Source: JBIOJM01 sp044450785
GTDB lineage: Bacteria > Planctomycetota > Planctomycetia > Isosphaerales > Isosphaeraceae
Direction: 5' to 3'
Assembly: GCA_044450785.1 (NCBI GenBank)
Contig: JBIOJM010000009.1
Span: 1-64,000, forward strand
Length of the DNA: 64,000 nucleotides
The notes under the pieces were generated by a model, which searched no databases, was not told where the DNA came from, and saw only the letters and a program-made list of their open reading frames with translations. Below, piece by piece: positions 54,906 to 64,000 of this stretch. A program made the translations under genes and the position numbers. Each line of letters starts with the position of its first letter. Position 1 is the stretch's first letter.

Positions 54906-56684
54906 ATGCTGCGATCCGCGGGCTGGGAGGATGGAACCGTGGTCCAGGAGGAGATGCCCTCGACCGACGCCGTGGCGGCCTCCGTCCCGCGTGCGAGCTG
55001 GTGGCGCTCGGGCTGGATCGAGCCGGTCGCGATCGTGATCCTGGCGCTCGTCCTGAATCTGGCGGGCAACGACCGCACGGGGCTCTGGGATCGGGACGAG
55101 CCGAGGTACGCCGTCTGCGTGCGCGAAATGCGGGCGCGCGGCGACTGGATCTTTCCGACCTTCAACGGCGAGCCGCGCTATCATAAGCCGATCCTGATCT
55201 ACTGGTTGATGGGGCTGGGGACGGCCCTCGGCGGAGACAACCCGTTCGGCGTGCGGCTGGTTTCGGCGTTTGCCGGCGCGGCGACCGTGCTCGGCGTTTG
55301 GGTGCTGGGCAACAGGATGTTCGGTCCGCGCGGCGGGCGGCTGGCCGCCTTGATCCTGGCGACCTCGCCGATCGTGGTCGCCGAGTCGAAGCTGGCGACG
55401 ACCGACGCGACGTTGGCCCTTTGGCTGTTCGGATGTCAGTTTTGCCTCTGGGAGCTGGGTCGGCGGCCGTCACGGTTTAGTGCTGGCCTCTTCTGGATCT
55501 TCTTGAGTCTGGCGACCTTGACCAAGGGGCCCGTCGGAGCAGCCTTGATCGCGTCGTCGTCGCTCTTGGCCTGGTGGTGGGGGTGGCCTGCCTCCGCGTG
55601 GAAACGATTGCACTGGCGGGCCGGCCTCGCCGGCTTTGTGCTCTTGACGTTGCCCTGGTACGTGGCGATCAGCATCTCGTCGGGTGGCGAGTTCCTCCGG
55701 TTTGCCGTGGGCCGGCAGATTGTCCACCGAGTCGCATCCGACATGGAGGCACACGGCGGTTTTCCCGGTTATTACCCGCTTGTGTCGGCCCTGGTCTTCT
55801 ATCCCTGGTCGGCGCTCATTCCCGCGGCGCTCGCCGGGGCTTGGTTGCGTCGCAAGTCCGATTCCACCTTTGGCTTTCTGATAGGTTGGGTGGTTGGACC
55901 ACTGCTCCTCCTCGAGTGTTTCCGCACCAAGTTGATCCATTACTATTTGCCGGCGTTTCCGGCGTGTGCCCTCCTGGTGACATGGCTGGTCCTGGCGGTA
56001 TCGGCCGACGGGGTAAACGTGCGCCGCTGGCCCTTGGGGCGGCTGGGGCTCGCCCTCCTGGTCGGGATCGGGTTGGCGGGCACCGTGCTCATGATCGCGG
56101 GGGCGGCGATGGTGCAGGGGGGGCTCGGGCCGCCGATGCTCCTGGTCGCGGTCTTGATTGCCGCCGGGACCTTGATCGGCACGTCGTGGTTTCAACAAGG
56201 AGCGACCGACCGGGCGGTCTACACCCTGGCCGCGACCTGGGCGGTCGTGCTCCTGGCCTGCGCCGGCTGGCTAATCCCGCTCGCCGAGCGCTACCGGACG
56301 TCGAAGTTGATCGGCGAGCGGTTGGCAAGCCTATCGGCCTCGACGGGGTTCGACCCCGTCTTGCTCGAATACCAGGAGCCCGGCGTTGTCTACGCCCTGG
56401 GACGACCGATCGCCACCACGCGCGATCGCGATGGGTTCTTTGCCCATCTCACGGGAGGACGGTCGATTCTCACGGTCGCACTCTCCAGTGAGATCGATGT
56501 GATGCGCCGTCACTTCGGGCTGGTGGTGACCCCGCTCGAGCAAGTCGACGGCTACGTCCTGACCAAAGGGAAGAAACAGACGCTCTTCGTCGCCGTCGTG
56601 CGGCAAAGGGACGAACCGTTCGTCGCTCCGGCGTCAACGTCCTCCGCGCGGCGGATTGGACTCAAGGAGACGCTCGTAAAGTGA
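54906..56684 (+). CDS. ArnT/PMT-family membrane glycosyltransferase
   Basis: The product has 592 residues and about 12 membrane helices. The first loop has WDRDEPRYAVCVREMRARGDW, the Asp-Glu-containing signature of the ArnT/PMT (GT83/GT39) superfamily, and GEPRYHKPILIYWLMGLG follows as in lipid A aminoarabinose transferases. The last 130 residues form a soluble periplasmic domain. It would transfer a sugar from a polyprenyl phosphate donor to a lipid or protein acceptor outside the membrane. The start could be ATG 54906 or 54954. Its 3' end overlaps the convergent GT4 gene by 51 bp. Confidence 0.87.
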   Translation: MLRSAGWEDGTVVQEEMPSTDAVAASVPRASWWRSGWIEPVAIVILALVLNLAGNDRTGLWDRDEPRYAVCVREMRARGDWIFPTFNGEPRYHKPILIYWLMGLGTALGGDNPFGVRLVSAFAGAATVLGVWVLGNRMFGPRGGRLAALILATSPIVVAESKLATTDATLALWLFGCQFCLWELGRRPSRFSAGLFWIFLSLATLTKGPVGAALIASSSLLAWWWGWPASAWKRLHWRAGLAGFVLLTLPWYVAISISSGGEFLRFAVGRQIVHRVASDMEAHGGFPGYYPLVSALVFYPWSALIPAALAGAWLRRKSDSTFGFLIGWVVGPLLLLECFRTKLIHYYLPAFPACALLVTWLVLAVSADGVNVRRWPLGRLGLALLVGIGLAGTVLMIAGAAMVQGGLGPPMLLVAVLIAAGTLIGTSWFQQGATDRAVYTLAATWAVVLLACAGWLIPLAERYRTSKLIGERLASLSASTGFDPVLLEYQEPGVVYALGRPIATTRDRDGFFAHLTGGRSILTVALSSEIDVMRRHFGLVVTPLEQVDGYVLTKGKKQTLFVAVVRQRDEPFVAPASTSSARRIGLKETLVK

Positions 56685-57809
56685 GCGGAGCTGCTGGGTC
56701 ATGGTCTCGTGTCGAAACTGGTTGGCAAATCGGCGGCGGCCCTCTTGCCCGAGGACGGCGCGGGCCTCCGGGTCGGCGGCCAGGTCGAGGATTGCGCGCC
56801 GCAACCCTGGCAGGTCACGCGGCTCGAGCAGGATGCCCGTATCGGGTAGCACGACCTCCCGGGCGCCGTCGACGTCGTAGCTGATCACGGGGCGACCGAC
56901 CAGGAGCGCCTGGGGCAAGACGCGAGCCAGTCCCTCGCGGAGGCTGGGGTGGATGACGGCGTCGACTGCGCCCAAGAGCTCGGGGATGCGATCGGGCGAA
57001 ACGAGTCCGGTGAGGATGAACGAGCGACGGATGCCCAGCCGGTCCAGGTCAGCAATCAGGCGGTCGCGGAGGATGCCGTCGCCGATCCAGACGAACTTGA
57101 CCTTGGGGTTGGAAGCAAGCACGTCTGCAGCGACGGCGACGATATCGTCGTGCCCCTTGAGCTCGAAGAGGCGCGCGACCGTGGCGAAAGCGACTTCGTC
57201 GCTGGCCAGCCCAAGCTCGCGCCGAACTTCGTCGCGCGGACGTCGCGGGTGCAGGAACGCGTCCGCGTCCATGCCGCTGTAGACGGTCAGGAACTGGTGT
57301 GGCCGGCCCACGCCGGCGGCCAGGGCCTGTGCCGTCATGGCGTCGCACACACTGACGATCGCATGAGCCCGTCGCGCCGCCCACCGCTCGAGCGCGACAT
57401 AGAGACGATTCTTCAGCCGTGTCTCGAATGGCCCAAAGGGCAAGCCGTGGATCGTATGAACGACCGCCGGCACCTGCTCGTGCCAGGCCGCGGCACGGCC
57501 GAGGATGCCCGCCTTCGAGCTGTGCGTGTGCACGACCTCCGGCCTCAGCTTCCGAAAGACCGCGCGGAGCCGGCGGTAGGCTCGCAGGTCGACCAGTGGC
57601 CGGATTGGCCGGACCAGCTCGGGCAGGACCTCGACTTTCAGACCGCGCCGCGCTGCACTTTCGAAAAGATCGCCCTCGGGGCCTTCCGCCGGCCCTGTGA
57701 TCAGCGTCACATCGTCATGATACTGGTCGTGCAGTCCCTGGACCGTCAGCAGCGTGTTCTCCTGGGCGCCGCCGATGATCAGCCGGGTGATGACGTGGAC
57801 GATCCGCAT
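56634..57809 (-). CDS. Glycosyltransferase family 4
   Basis: The product has 391 residues of GT-B fold. The N-terminal MRIVHVITRLIIGGAQENTL is the acceptor-side Gly loop. The C-terminal half has VARLFELKGHDDIVAVAADV, VWIGDGILRDRL and the donor-binding EGLARVLPQALLVGRPVISY with its Glu-x7-Glu-like pattern reduced to one Glu (SLREGLARVLPQA). It probably builds a surface glycan. The start overlaps the truA end by 31 bp, so it is last in the asd-truA-GT4 minus-strand run. Confidence 0.9.
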   Translation of the reverse strand: MRIVHVITRLIIGGAQENTLLTVQGLHDQYHDDVTLITGPAEGPEGDLFESAARRGLKVEVLPELVRPIRPLVDLRAYRRLRAVFRKLRPEVVHTHSSKAGILGRAAAWHEQVPAVVHTIHGLPFGPFETRLKNRLYVALERWAARRAHAIVSVCDAMTAQALAAGVGRPHQFLTVYSGMDADAFLHPRRPRDEVRRELGLASDEVAFATVARLFELKGHDDIVAVAADVLASNPKVKFVWIGDGILRDRLIADLDRLGIRRSFILTGLVSPDRIPELLGAVDAVIHPSLREGLARVLPQALLVGRPVISYDVDGAREVVLPDTGILLEPRDLPGLRRAILDLAADPEARAVLGQEGRRRFANQFRHETMTQQLRSLYERLLESNPPRGGR

Positions 57810-58543
57810 CGATAGTCTACCTTGACCAGGAATAAACCCTGTGGGGGCGCCGTCGGCCCTGCCTCGACCCTGTTCTCGGCCGCGAGCACGTCGGCCACCC
57901 ACGCTTGGGGGCGCTTGCCGGCGCCCACCCGCATCAGCGTGCCCGCGATCGACCGGACCATATTGTAAAGGAACCCGTCGGCCTCGACCTCGATCGTAAC
58001 GAACGCGCTGGAGCGTTCCACGGCCAGGTCGAGGATGGTGCGCACGCTGCTCGTGCGATTGGGCCAGTCGGTCTCGAAGCTGTGGAAGTCGTGCCGTCCC
58101 AGCAGCAGCCGCCCCGCGTGGTTCATGGCTTCCTCGTCGAGTGGCGGACGAACATGCCAGCTATATCGAAGCTCGAACGGGCTAGCGACGGGCCCGTTGT
58201 CGATCACGTAGCGGTACCGCTTCGATTTCGCGTCGAGCGTGGCATGGAACGCCTGCGGCCTTTCCTCGGCCTCGAGCACGCGAATGTCGGGAGGCATGAG
58301 AGCGTTGAGCGCCCGAACGAATGTCGCCGGGGAGTGGCGTGAGACAGTCAGGAAGTGGACGACCTGGCCCAGCGCGTGAACCCCGGCGTCGGTGCGGCTG
58401 CTGGCGGTCGCGATCGTCCGGCCCCCGCTCAACTGATCGAGGGCTCCTTCGAGGACTTGTTGAACCGTCCTCAGCCCCGGCTGGCGCTGCCAACCGTGAA
58501 AGTCGGTGCCGTCGTAGCAGAGGGTGAGCTTGATGTTTCGCAT
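57779..58543 (-). CDS. truA: tRNA pseudouridine(38-40) synthase
   Basis: TruA isomerises uridines 38-40 of the tRNA anticodon arm. The 254-residue product has the N-terminal LTLCYDGTDFHGWQRQPG, the catalytic Asp in SSRTDAGVHALGQ (about 51), RYRYVI and the C-terminal FLYNMVRSIAGTLMRVG. ATG 58543 matches the family start. It lies 13 bp after asd on the same strand. Confidence 0.95.
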   Translation of the reverse strand: MRNIKLTLCYDGTDFHGWQRQPGLRTVQQVLEGALDQLSGGRTIATASSRTDAGVHALGQVVHFLTVSRHSPATFVRALNALMPPDIRVLEAEERPQAFHATLDAKSKRYRYVIDNGPVASPFELRYSWHVRPPLDEEAMNHAGRLLLGRHDFHSFETDWPNRTSSVRTILDLAVERSSAFVTIEVEADGFLYNMVRSIAGTLMRVGAGKRPQAWVADVLAAENRVEAGPTAPPQGLFLVKVDYRCGSSTSSPG

Positions 58544-58556
58544 CGCCAAGATCGGT

Positions 58557-59573
58557 TCACACACGAACGGGCGCAAGCTCGAGCAGTTTCTCGGCGATCT
58601 GCACGGCGTTGGTGGCCGCCCCCTTGCGGAGGTTGTCGCTGACGCACCAGAAGAGCAGGACATTGGGCCGGCCGAGGTCTTGGCGGATCCGGCCGACGAA
58701 GACGTCGTCCTTACCGGCGGCCAGGGCGGCCAGGGGATACGCGTTCGACAGGGGGTCGTCAACGACCGTCACGCCCGGCGATTCGGCCCAGATCGCTCGT
58801 GCCTGGGCGGGCGAGATCGGCCGCTCCGTCTCGACCAGGATCGACTCGCTGTGGCAGAGCGCCACCGGCACCCGCACGCAAGTCGGGCACACGTCGATGG
58901 TCGAGTCTCCCATGATCTTGCGGGTCTCGTTGACCATCTTCATCTCTTCCTTGGTGTAGCCGTTGGGCAGGAATTCATCGATCTGCGGGATGCAGTTGCC
59001 GACGATCGGATGGGGGAACTTGGACGGAGCCGGTATCGCGGTCTTGTGGACGTGTGCCTCGATCTGGGCCTCGAGCTCGTGAATGCCTTTCATCCCGGCG
59101 CCGGCGACGGATTGATACGTGCTCACGACGACCCGCCGCACTCGGACGGCGTCGTGCAACGGCTTGAGCGCGACGACCATCTGAATGGTCGAGCAGTTGG
59201 GGTTGGCGATGATCCCATGGTGCCTCTGGATGTCCTGGGGGTTGACTTCGGGGACGACCAGGGGCACGTCCGGATCCATCCGGAAGGCGCTCGAGTTGTC
59301 GACGACGACGGCGCCGGAAGCCGCCGCGGCCGGGCTCCACTGCCGCGAGACGAAGGCCGGCGTGCTCGACAGCACGATCTCGACTCCCGAGAACGCCGCG
59401 GCGGACAGCTCTTCGATCGAATGAATCTCGCCGCGAAACCGCACTGACTTGCCCACGCTGCGCGGGGAGGCGAGAAACTTGATCGACGCGACCGGAAACC
59501 GCCGTTCCTCCAGCAGCCGATAGATCCGCTCGCCCACGGCACCGCTGGCCCCGACGACTGCGACGTGTTTCAT
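58557..59573 (-). CDS. asd: Aspartate-semialdehyde dehydrogenase
   Basis: Asd reduces aspartyl phosphate to the semialdehyde for lysine, threonine, methionine and diaminopimelate. The 338-residue product has the NADP loop VAVVGASGAVGERIYRLLEE, SSTPAFVSRQWSP, the catalytic Cys in NPNCSTIQM (about 131) and the substrate-binding CVRVPVALCHSESI (Arg and His). The second of two adjacent ATGs (59573) has better spacing to GGAGG. It is the first gene of the asd-truA-GT4 run and is divergent from purD. Confidence 0.95.
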   Translation of the reverse strand: MKHVAVVGASGAVGERIYRLLEERRFPVASIKFLASPRSVGKSVRFRGEIHSIEELSAAAFSGVEIVLSSTPAFVSRQWSPAAAASGAVVVDNSSAFRMDPDVPLVVPEVNPQDIQRHHGIIANPNCSTIQMVVALKPLHDAVRVRRVVVSTYQSVAGAGMKGIHELEAQIEAHVHKTAIPAPSKFPHPIVGNCIPQIDEFLPNGYTKEEMKMVNETRKIMGDSTIDVCPTCVRVPVALCHSESILVETERPISPAQARAIWAESPGVTVVDDPLSNAYPLAALAAGKDDVFVGRIRQDLGRPNVLLFWCVSDNLRKGAATNAVQIAEKLLELAPVRV

Positions 59574-59750
59574 CATCCACCTCCGCTTGCTTGACGGTCC
59601 GCGACGACCACCCTGCTCCACGTCCTACGATACGCATCGACCGCCGGGAAATCCAGGTGACCCGGGTCGAGCACGCCGGCGCGGAATTGTCAACTGTCCG
59701 GCGAGCGACGGCGTCTATAGAATAGGGACGAGCCGGAGCCGTGGGTCATC

Positions 59751-61280
59751 TTGGGGATGGGGGCCAGTCGGTTGAAAGTCCTGGTCATCGGCAAGGGAGG
59801 GCGCGAGCACGCTCTCTGCTGGAAGTTGAAGCAGTCACCTCGCGTCGAGTCGGTCTTCTGCGCGCCGGGGAATGCAGGCACGGCGCTGGACGTGCAAAAC
59901 GTGACGATCGAGCCAGGCGATTTCCGGGGCCTGGTCCAGTTCGCCAGACGGGAGGGGATCGGCCTGACGGTGGTCGGTCCGGAGGAGCCTCTCGTCAAGG
60001 GGATCGTCGACGTCTTCCAGCGCGAGGGCATGCGAATCTTTGGACCGCGCAAGGAAGCCGCCGAGCTGGAAGGAAGCAAGGTCTTCGCCAAGGAGCTGAT
60101 GCGGCAGGCGGGGATCCCGACCGCGGACTACCGGGTCTTCCGCTCGGCGCCCGACGCGGAACATTACGCCCTGTCCCGCGAGGTCGCCCTGATCGTCCGC
60201 TCCCGCGGCCGCTCGACGATTCGCCACACGCTCCACTGCCGCACGGCCAAGGAGACGTTGGAAGCCATCGATCGCATCATGGATCCACGCGAGATGCTCA
60301 GCCCGGGCGTCCAGGTCGAGATCGAGGAGCGCGGCCAGAAGCGCCTCTTCACCACGGCCGCCGAGGCACGCGACTTCGTCCTGGGCCGTCCCCTCGGCAT
60401 GGTCTTGAAGGCCGACGGACTGGCCGCCGGCAAGGGGGTCTACGTCTGCGACAACCTCCGTCAGGCCCTCGAGGGCATCGACCAGATCATGTTCCGGCGC
60501 ATCTTCGGACAGGCCGGCGACAACTTGATCATCGAGGAACGGCTCGACGGTCAGGAGGTCAGCGTCCTGGCCATCACCGACGGCCGCACCATCATCCCCC
60601 TGGAATCGAGCCAGGACTACAAGCGCGCTTTCGACCACGACGAGGGACCCAATACCGGCGGTATGGGAGCTTACTCCCCGACCTCGAGCCTGTCTCCCGA
60701 TCTCATGGACCAGGTCGAGCGCGAGATCCTCGTCCCGGTCATCCACGCCCTCAAACGCACTCGGCGCCCGTTCCGAGGCGTCCTTTACGCCGGCTTGATG
60801 ATCACCAACCAGGGGCCCAAGGTCCTGGAGTTCAACGTCCGATTCGGCGACCCGGAGACGCAGGCCGTCATCATGCGTCTCAAATCGGACCTGCTCGATG
60901 TGCTGGAAGCCGCGGTCGATGATCGTCTGGATACGGTGAATCTCGAGTGGGATCTGCGACCAGCGGTCACGGTGGTCATGGCGTCGGAGGGTTACCCCGG
61001 CCATTACGAGCGGGAACGCCTGATCGAAAACCTTGACGTCGCCGATCGGATGCCGGACGTCAAGGTCTTCCACGCGGGAACGACGCTGCGTGCCGATCCG
61101 GCCATGGGCCGCGAAGGCCGCGTCGTCACGGACGGCGGGAGAGTGCTCAACGTCACCGCGCTCGGCGCAACTTTGGCCGCGGCCCAGGCTCGCGCCTACG
61201 AAGCCGTTCGCACGATCAAGTTCCAGGGCGCCTGGTATCGCCACGACATCGCCGGCCACCCCATTCGGGGCGGGCCCTGA
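59751..61280 (+). CDS. purD: Phosphoribosylamine-glycine ligase with an internal insertion
   Basis: PurD makes GAR in purine synthesis with an ATP-grasp fold. The 509-residue product starts LKVLVIGKGGREHALCWKL and has VVGPEEPLVKGIVD, the ATP-grasp MVLKADGLAAGKGVYV, SVLAITDGRTIIPLESSQDY, PNTGGMGAYSPTSSLSP and EFNVRFGDPETQ. It exceeds the usual 420-430 residues, mainly through about 65 extra residues between VALIVRSRGRSTIRHT and PLGMVLKAD. The start may also be ATG 59757 or TTG 59772. The catalytic parts are intact. Confidence 0.94.
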   Translation: MGMGASRLKVLVIGKGGREHALCWKLKQSPRVESVFCAPGNAGTALDVQNVTIEPGDFRGLVQFARREGIGLTVVGPEEPLVKGIVDVFQREGMRIFGPRKEAAELEGSKVFAKELMRQAGIPTADYRVFRSAPDAEHYALSREVALIVRSRGRSTIRHTLHCRTAKETLEAIDRIMDPREMLSPGVQVEIEERGQKRLFTTAAEARDFVLGRPLGMVLKADGLAAGKGVYVCDNLRQALEGIDQIMFRRIFGQAGDNLIIEERLDGQEVSVLAITDGRTIIPLESSQDYKRAFDHDEGPNTGGMGAYSPTSSLSPDLMDQVEREILVPVIHALKRTRRPFRGVLYAGLMITNQGPKVLEFNVRFGDPETQAVIMRLKSDLLDVLEAAVDDRLDTVNLEWDLRPAVTVVMASEGYPGHYERERLIENLDVADRMPDVKVFHAGTTLRADPAMGREGRVVTDGGRVLNVTALGATLAAAQARAYEAVRTIKFQGAWYRHDIAGHPIRGGP

Positions 61281-61297
61281 GCCGGCGCGACTTCACT

Positions 61298-61341
61298 GTG
61301 GAGCGCGGCGCGTGAAATGCGGATCGGTTTTCCCGCTCCAC
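61298..61341. terminator. Inverted repeat between convergent genes
   Basis: GTGGAGCG (61298-61305) pairs with CGCTCCAC (61334-61341). It lies between purD and the convergent surface-protein gene and contains a TTTT stretch. It is a possible bidirectional terminator. Confidence 0.4.
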
Positions 61342-61362
61342 GCTCCACGCTCCCGACGAGCT

Positions 61363-63180
61363 CTACTTCTTTGTCTTCTTGGTCTTGGTCGTGGTCGGGT
61401 TATGGCCGTTGATGGTCGGGTAGTGGTCGACCTTGATCAGACCTTTGAGCCCGCTCTGGCCGTTGTGATAAACAGTCGGCGCGCCGAGAGGCTGGTAAGG
61501 CACGATCGGCGGAATCACCGGGCCGTGGGTCAAGTGGACGGTCCGGGCGAAGAACGCTCTGGCCGTACTGCTGCTATCCACCAGGGGGTTACCGCCATTG
61601 CTGATGTTTCCCTCGACCTTGGCGTTGATGACGCCCCGCGGCAGGATCAGGTCTAGATTGGTGCCGAATCCGTTACCGGTCAGACCTGTCGGGTCCGGCT
61701 GGACCGAGGCCGAGAAGATCGAGTTGATGACGCTTCCCGCGATCCGTACCTGCATGGTTCCCCCATTCTGGGCGATGGGTTCGGTCTGAGCGGTGAGGGG
61801 GTTCGTCTCGGGGTTGACGACGGTCGGCGGCGGTTCGCCGAAGAAGACGCCACTTCCGGAAGAGAAGACTGACGCCGGTGGCGAATTGGCGAATGTGAAG
61901 AGGCTCTGGCTCTCTCCCACATTCACGTTGGTGTTTTGCACGTCTCCTCCGATGAGCATGTTGCCGATCGAGCGGCTCACGGTGACGTTCGAGTTGAGTG
62001 CGTCGCGGTTGGCGCGCAACGAAGAGATCGCCAGGCTGCTGATCGTCACGTTGTCCATGCCCAAACCGAAGGAGATGTTTCGCGACCCGGACGGGGCGAC
62101 CAGCAGAACGTTTTGGGTCTGGCCCCCGATGTAGAAGTTGCTGATCTTGGCGTCGAGCTGGCCCTCGGGGGCTGCGACGTTGAGCGGATCCTCGGTCACG
62201 AAGGTCGTGAAATTGGTCGCGCTGCCGCCAATCCGCACGTCGCCGATCTGTCCCGTGGCCGCGCCTCCCTGCGAAATGAGGAAGGTACCACCCGGGGCGT
62301 TACCGTTGGCCGGCTTTGAGTTGACCAGTTGCGTTGGGACCAGACCCGATGTGGTGTTTCCGTCGATCTCATTGGCCTGGAAAAGATTCAGCCGGCCGGT
62401 GACCAGGAAGGTCGCGAAGTCCTGAAATGGTGCCGCGGTCGTAGTGGAACTGGCTTCCGCATTACTGTTCACGGTGTTGACGATGATGCTGGTCCCCTGA
62501 ATGATGGGCAGCCCCAGGCTGATCTGGAATTCGTTACTCTGCGCTGTCGTATTCAGCGGGACTCCACCCGGTGGCGTATAGTTCACGTCGACGCCCCCGA
62601 AGCGGAGCGTGTTGACACCTTGCGGGATGTAGATCAGGCCGGCGGACATTGCCGACGTGTGGATCTGGGAAGCGGTGCTCGGCTTCGTGGTGTCCGTATG
62701 GGCCAGATAGAAATGGGGCATGTCGATCGCCAGGATGCCGTTCTGCTGGGTCCTGAAATTACTGACCTGGAGCAGGTCGATCTTGCCTAGCTCACCCGTC
62801 GGCGTCACGATCAGGTTCTCGAAGTAGGCGCGATCGTTAAGGGCGTTGCTCGGGTTCGGGTACACCTTTCCGACCAGCCGGGTCTCGGTACTGATCGCTC
62901 CGGCGACCGTGATCGTATCGATCGACTCGGTCAGGGTCTGAGTCTTCCGCGTGAAGACGTCGCCGGCAGTGCCCACCACGTTGAGCGTGCCGGGCCCGTA
63001 CAAGCGAAGCGTCCACTGCGCCCCGTTCGGATCCGTACCGTTGACGACGGCCGTCGCGGGCTGAGTGGGACTCCCCTTGGGAACCGCCGAATTGACCGAG
63101 GATAAAAGTTGGCGTGTCTCCAGGATTTCGGCCACCGGCCGAAAGAACCGGCTCTGACCTGTTGGTTTCCGCTTTGACAT
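61363..63180 (-). CDS. Secreted planctomycete surface protein
   Basis: The product has 605 residues. The N-terminus has FRPVAEILETRQLLSSVN, the LExRxLLS signature of planctomycete exported surface proteins (Planc_extracel type). The rest is Asn/Thr/Ser/Gly-rich with recurring beta-strand patterns (IGDVRIGGSATNFTTFV, MQVRIAGSVINSIFSASV, GVINAKVEGNISNGG), suggesting a right-handed beta-helix. The tail is Lys/Thr-rich (TTTKTKKTKK). Only one internal pattern of Asn-Gly turns is visible and no enzyme motif. ATG 63180 follows AAAGGGG. It is probably part of the cell envelope or matrix. Confidence 0.85.
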   Translation of the reverse strand: MSKRKPTGQSRFFRPVAEILETRQLLSSVNSAVPKGSPTQPATAVVNGTDPNGAQWTLRLYGPGTLNVVGTAGDVFTRKTQTLTESIDTITVAGAISTETRLVGKVYPNPSNALNDRAYFENLIVTPTGELGKIDLLQVSNFRTQQNGILAIDMPHFYLAHTDTTKPSTASQIHTSAMSAGLIYIPQGVNTLRFGGVDVNYTPPGGVPLNTTAQSNEFQISLGLPIIQGTSIIVNTVNSNAEASSTTTAAPFQDFATFLVTGRLNLFQANEIDGNTTSGLVPTQLVNSKPANGNAPGGTFLISQGGAATGQIGDVRIGGSATNFTTFVTEDPLNVAAPEGQLDAKISNFYIGGQTQNVLLVAPSGSRNISFGLGMDNVTISSLAISSLRANRDALNSNVTVSRSIGNMLIGGDVQNTNVNVGESQSLFTFANSPPASVFSSGSGVFFGEPPPTVVNPETNPLTAQTEPIAQNGGTMQVRIAGSVINSIFSASVQPDPTGLTGNGFGTNLDLILPRGVINAKVEGNISNGGNPLVDSSSTARAFFARTVHLTHGPVIPPIVPYQPLGAPTVYHNGQSGLKGLIKVDHYPTINGHNPTTTKTKKTKK

Positions 63181-63502
63181 GGATCAGACACCCCTTTCCC
63201 TGGAGACTAGGTCGACTGCCCCGTGCGCAGATCGAATGTCAATCCTGACTTGAATTTGTGTCGCCTCTCTGTTGCTGGATCCCTCGACACCGGATCACGC
63301 CGTCTGCGATTTGACTTGAACGCAAGCATTCTGATGTGCGACCATCCAGCAATGCGGACCGTTGCCGGTGATTCCGCCTGCTTTGATCGATGATCGACAG
63401 GCTATTCGGAATTCTTGAGAGAATCGTTAGAATTGTTTCATTCCTCACAGCCCGAACGATCCGAAGAGTCCCTTCGAGTGGGAATTGAGGGATCGCCCGA
63501 TC
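63181..63502. other. Divergent intergenic region
   Basis: About 320 bp between the surface-protein gene and the HTH gene. It must hold both promoters, but I could not pick a convincing -35/-10 pair. Confidence 0.4.
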
Positions 63503-63937
63503 ATGACCAGCCACGCCGGTATCAGACGACGCCCCTCGGTCCACATCACCTTGCAGCGAGCCGCTCGGCTTCATCGTCTGGTTCGCTTCCTGGCCGGAGG
63601 CCCGCGCGCCCGGCCCGCGATCCTGTCTGAGCTGGTCATCGGCTTGCGAACGTTCTATCGCGAACTGGAGCTGCTCAAACGGTGTGGAGTCAAGGTTCGG
63701 CACAAGGCCAAGCTCTATCACCTCTTGCCGACGGCCGCCGAGGCGGAGGGTCGCTTGCCCTTCCCCGACCCGCAGCTAAGCTTCGCCGAAATGGCCGAAT
63801 TGGCCCGGTGCGAGTGCCCGGCCGGCACGCGGCTGGCCGAGCTGCTCGCCTTGGTGATCAATCAACCTGAGCCGGCCAGGAAGCGATCACGCGGAACGAG
63901 CAAGGGCAAGAGACCGGGGCCCGGAGCCCGAGGCTGA
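63503..63937 (+). CDS. Small winged-helix DNA-binding protein
   Basis: The product has 144 residues. HITLQRAARLHRLVRFLAGG then ILSELVIGLRTFYRELELLK and CGVKVRHKAKLYHLL form an HTH_11/DeoR-like winged helix, with the recognition helix at GLRTFYREL. PFPDPQLSFAEMAELARCEC follows. The C-terminus is Lys/Arg-rich. There is no ligand-binding domain. ATG 63503 has GAGGGAT about 10 nt upstream. It may regulate the divergent surface-protein gene. Confidence 0.78.
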   Translation: MTSHAGIRRRPSVHITLQRAARLHRLVRFLAGGPRARPAILSELVIGLRTFYRELELLKRCGVKVRHKAKLYHLLPTAAEAEGRLPFPDPQLSFAEMAELARCECPAGTRLAELLALVINQPEPARKRSRGTSKGKRPGPGARG

Positions 63938-64000
63938 GGCATTATCCGCGAGAAATCGGTCTGGGAGCAATCTTCCCGTTGTCCATCGGCTTGAACAGTG

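Overview
The window is a high-GC chromosomal segment from a planctomycete, most likely of the Isosphaeraceae type. The evidence is a set of lineage habits: DUF1559 proteins with pseudopilin N-termini, ECF sigma factors carrying C-terminal membrane and periplasmic extensions, a Ser/Thr kinase with a WD40 tail translationally coupled to its sigma factor, an M56 peptidase with a BlaI/MecI-type repressor, a surface protein with the LExRxLLS N-terminal signature, and very long proteins with fused domains. No rRNA, tRNA or CRISPR array was found.

Layout. 0.3-3.4 kb: a small unknown protein, a membrane protein, ispH, and a DUF433 antitoxin with a stub of its toxin. 3.4-10.2 kb: a DUF1559 protein that looks like an ECF sigma factor with its sigma core deleted, the pyrR-pyrB-pyrC operon, and an ECF sigma factor fused through one membrane helix to POTRA-like repeats. 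10.2-19.8 kb: a Uma2 nuclease-like protein, an NYN protein, sucC - aspartyl-protease-like gene - sucD - Nudix, a PGRP/amidase lipoprotein, two DUF1559 pseudopilin-like proteins and a PepSY-like lipoprotein. 19.9-24.1 kb: a three-gene minus-strand operon with the parts of a lanthipeptide pathway (candidate precursor, APH-like kinase, HopA1-LanC fusion). 24.3-29.3 kb: Ser/Thr kinase-WD40, its ECF sigma factor and a STAS protein. 29.5-36.8 kb: leuS, a large Hsp70-like protein and a TPR protein. 37.0-44.6 kb: a region bounded by inverted copies of a 26-bp repeat, holding an M56 sensor/peptidase and MecI-type repressor plus three overlapping tyrosine recombinases (a recombinase-in-trio, RIT-like arrangement). 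44.9-52.8 kb: a HEAT-repeat lipoprotein, a wrecked PIN toxin-antitoxin pair, a thioredoxin-NHL protein, prs, a MoxR-like ATPase with its VWA partner, and a ParE/RelE toxin split by a small palindromic element next to a duplicated tail of the VWA gene. 52.8-64 kb: a nucleotidyltransferase, a protein with a possible degenerate radical-SAM-like barrel, two glycosyltransferases, truA, asd, purD, a secreted surface protein and a small HTH regulator.

The strongest candidate for an undescribed system is 19897-24072. A kinase with intact HGD..N and DWE motifs and a single polypeptide joining a HopA1-type lyase to a LanC cyclase with all zinc ligands lie downstream of a 172-residue protein whose only two cysteines are in its last ten residues, next to Ser and Thr. 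Runners-up are the sigma-TM-POTRA fusion (8230-10152) with its sigma-less relative (3365-4477), and the recombinase-trio element with an apparent M56/MecI cargo. A recurring theme is decay of toxin-antitoxin loci: three separate cassettes have broken toxins.
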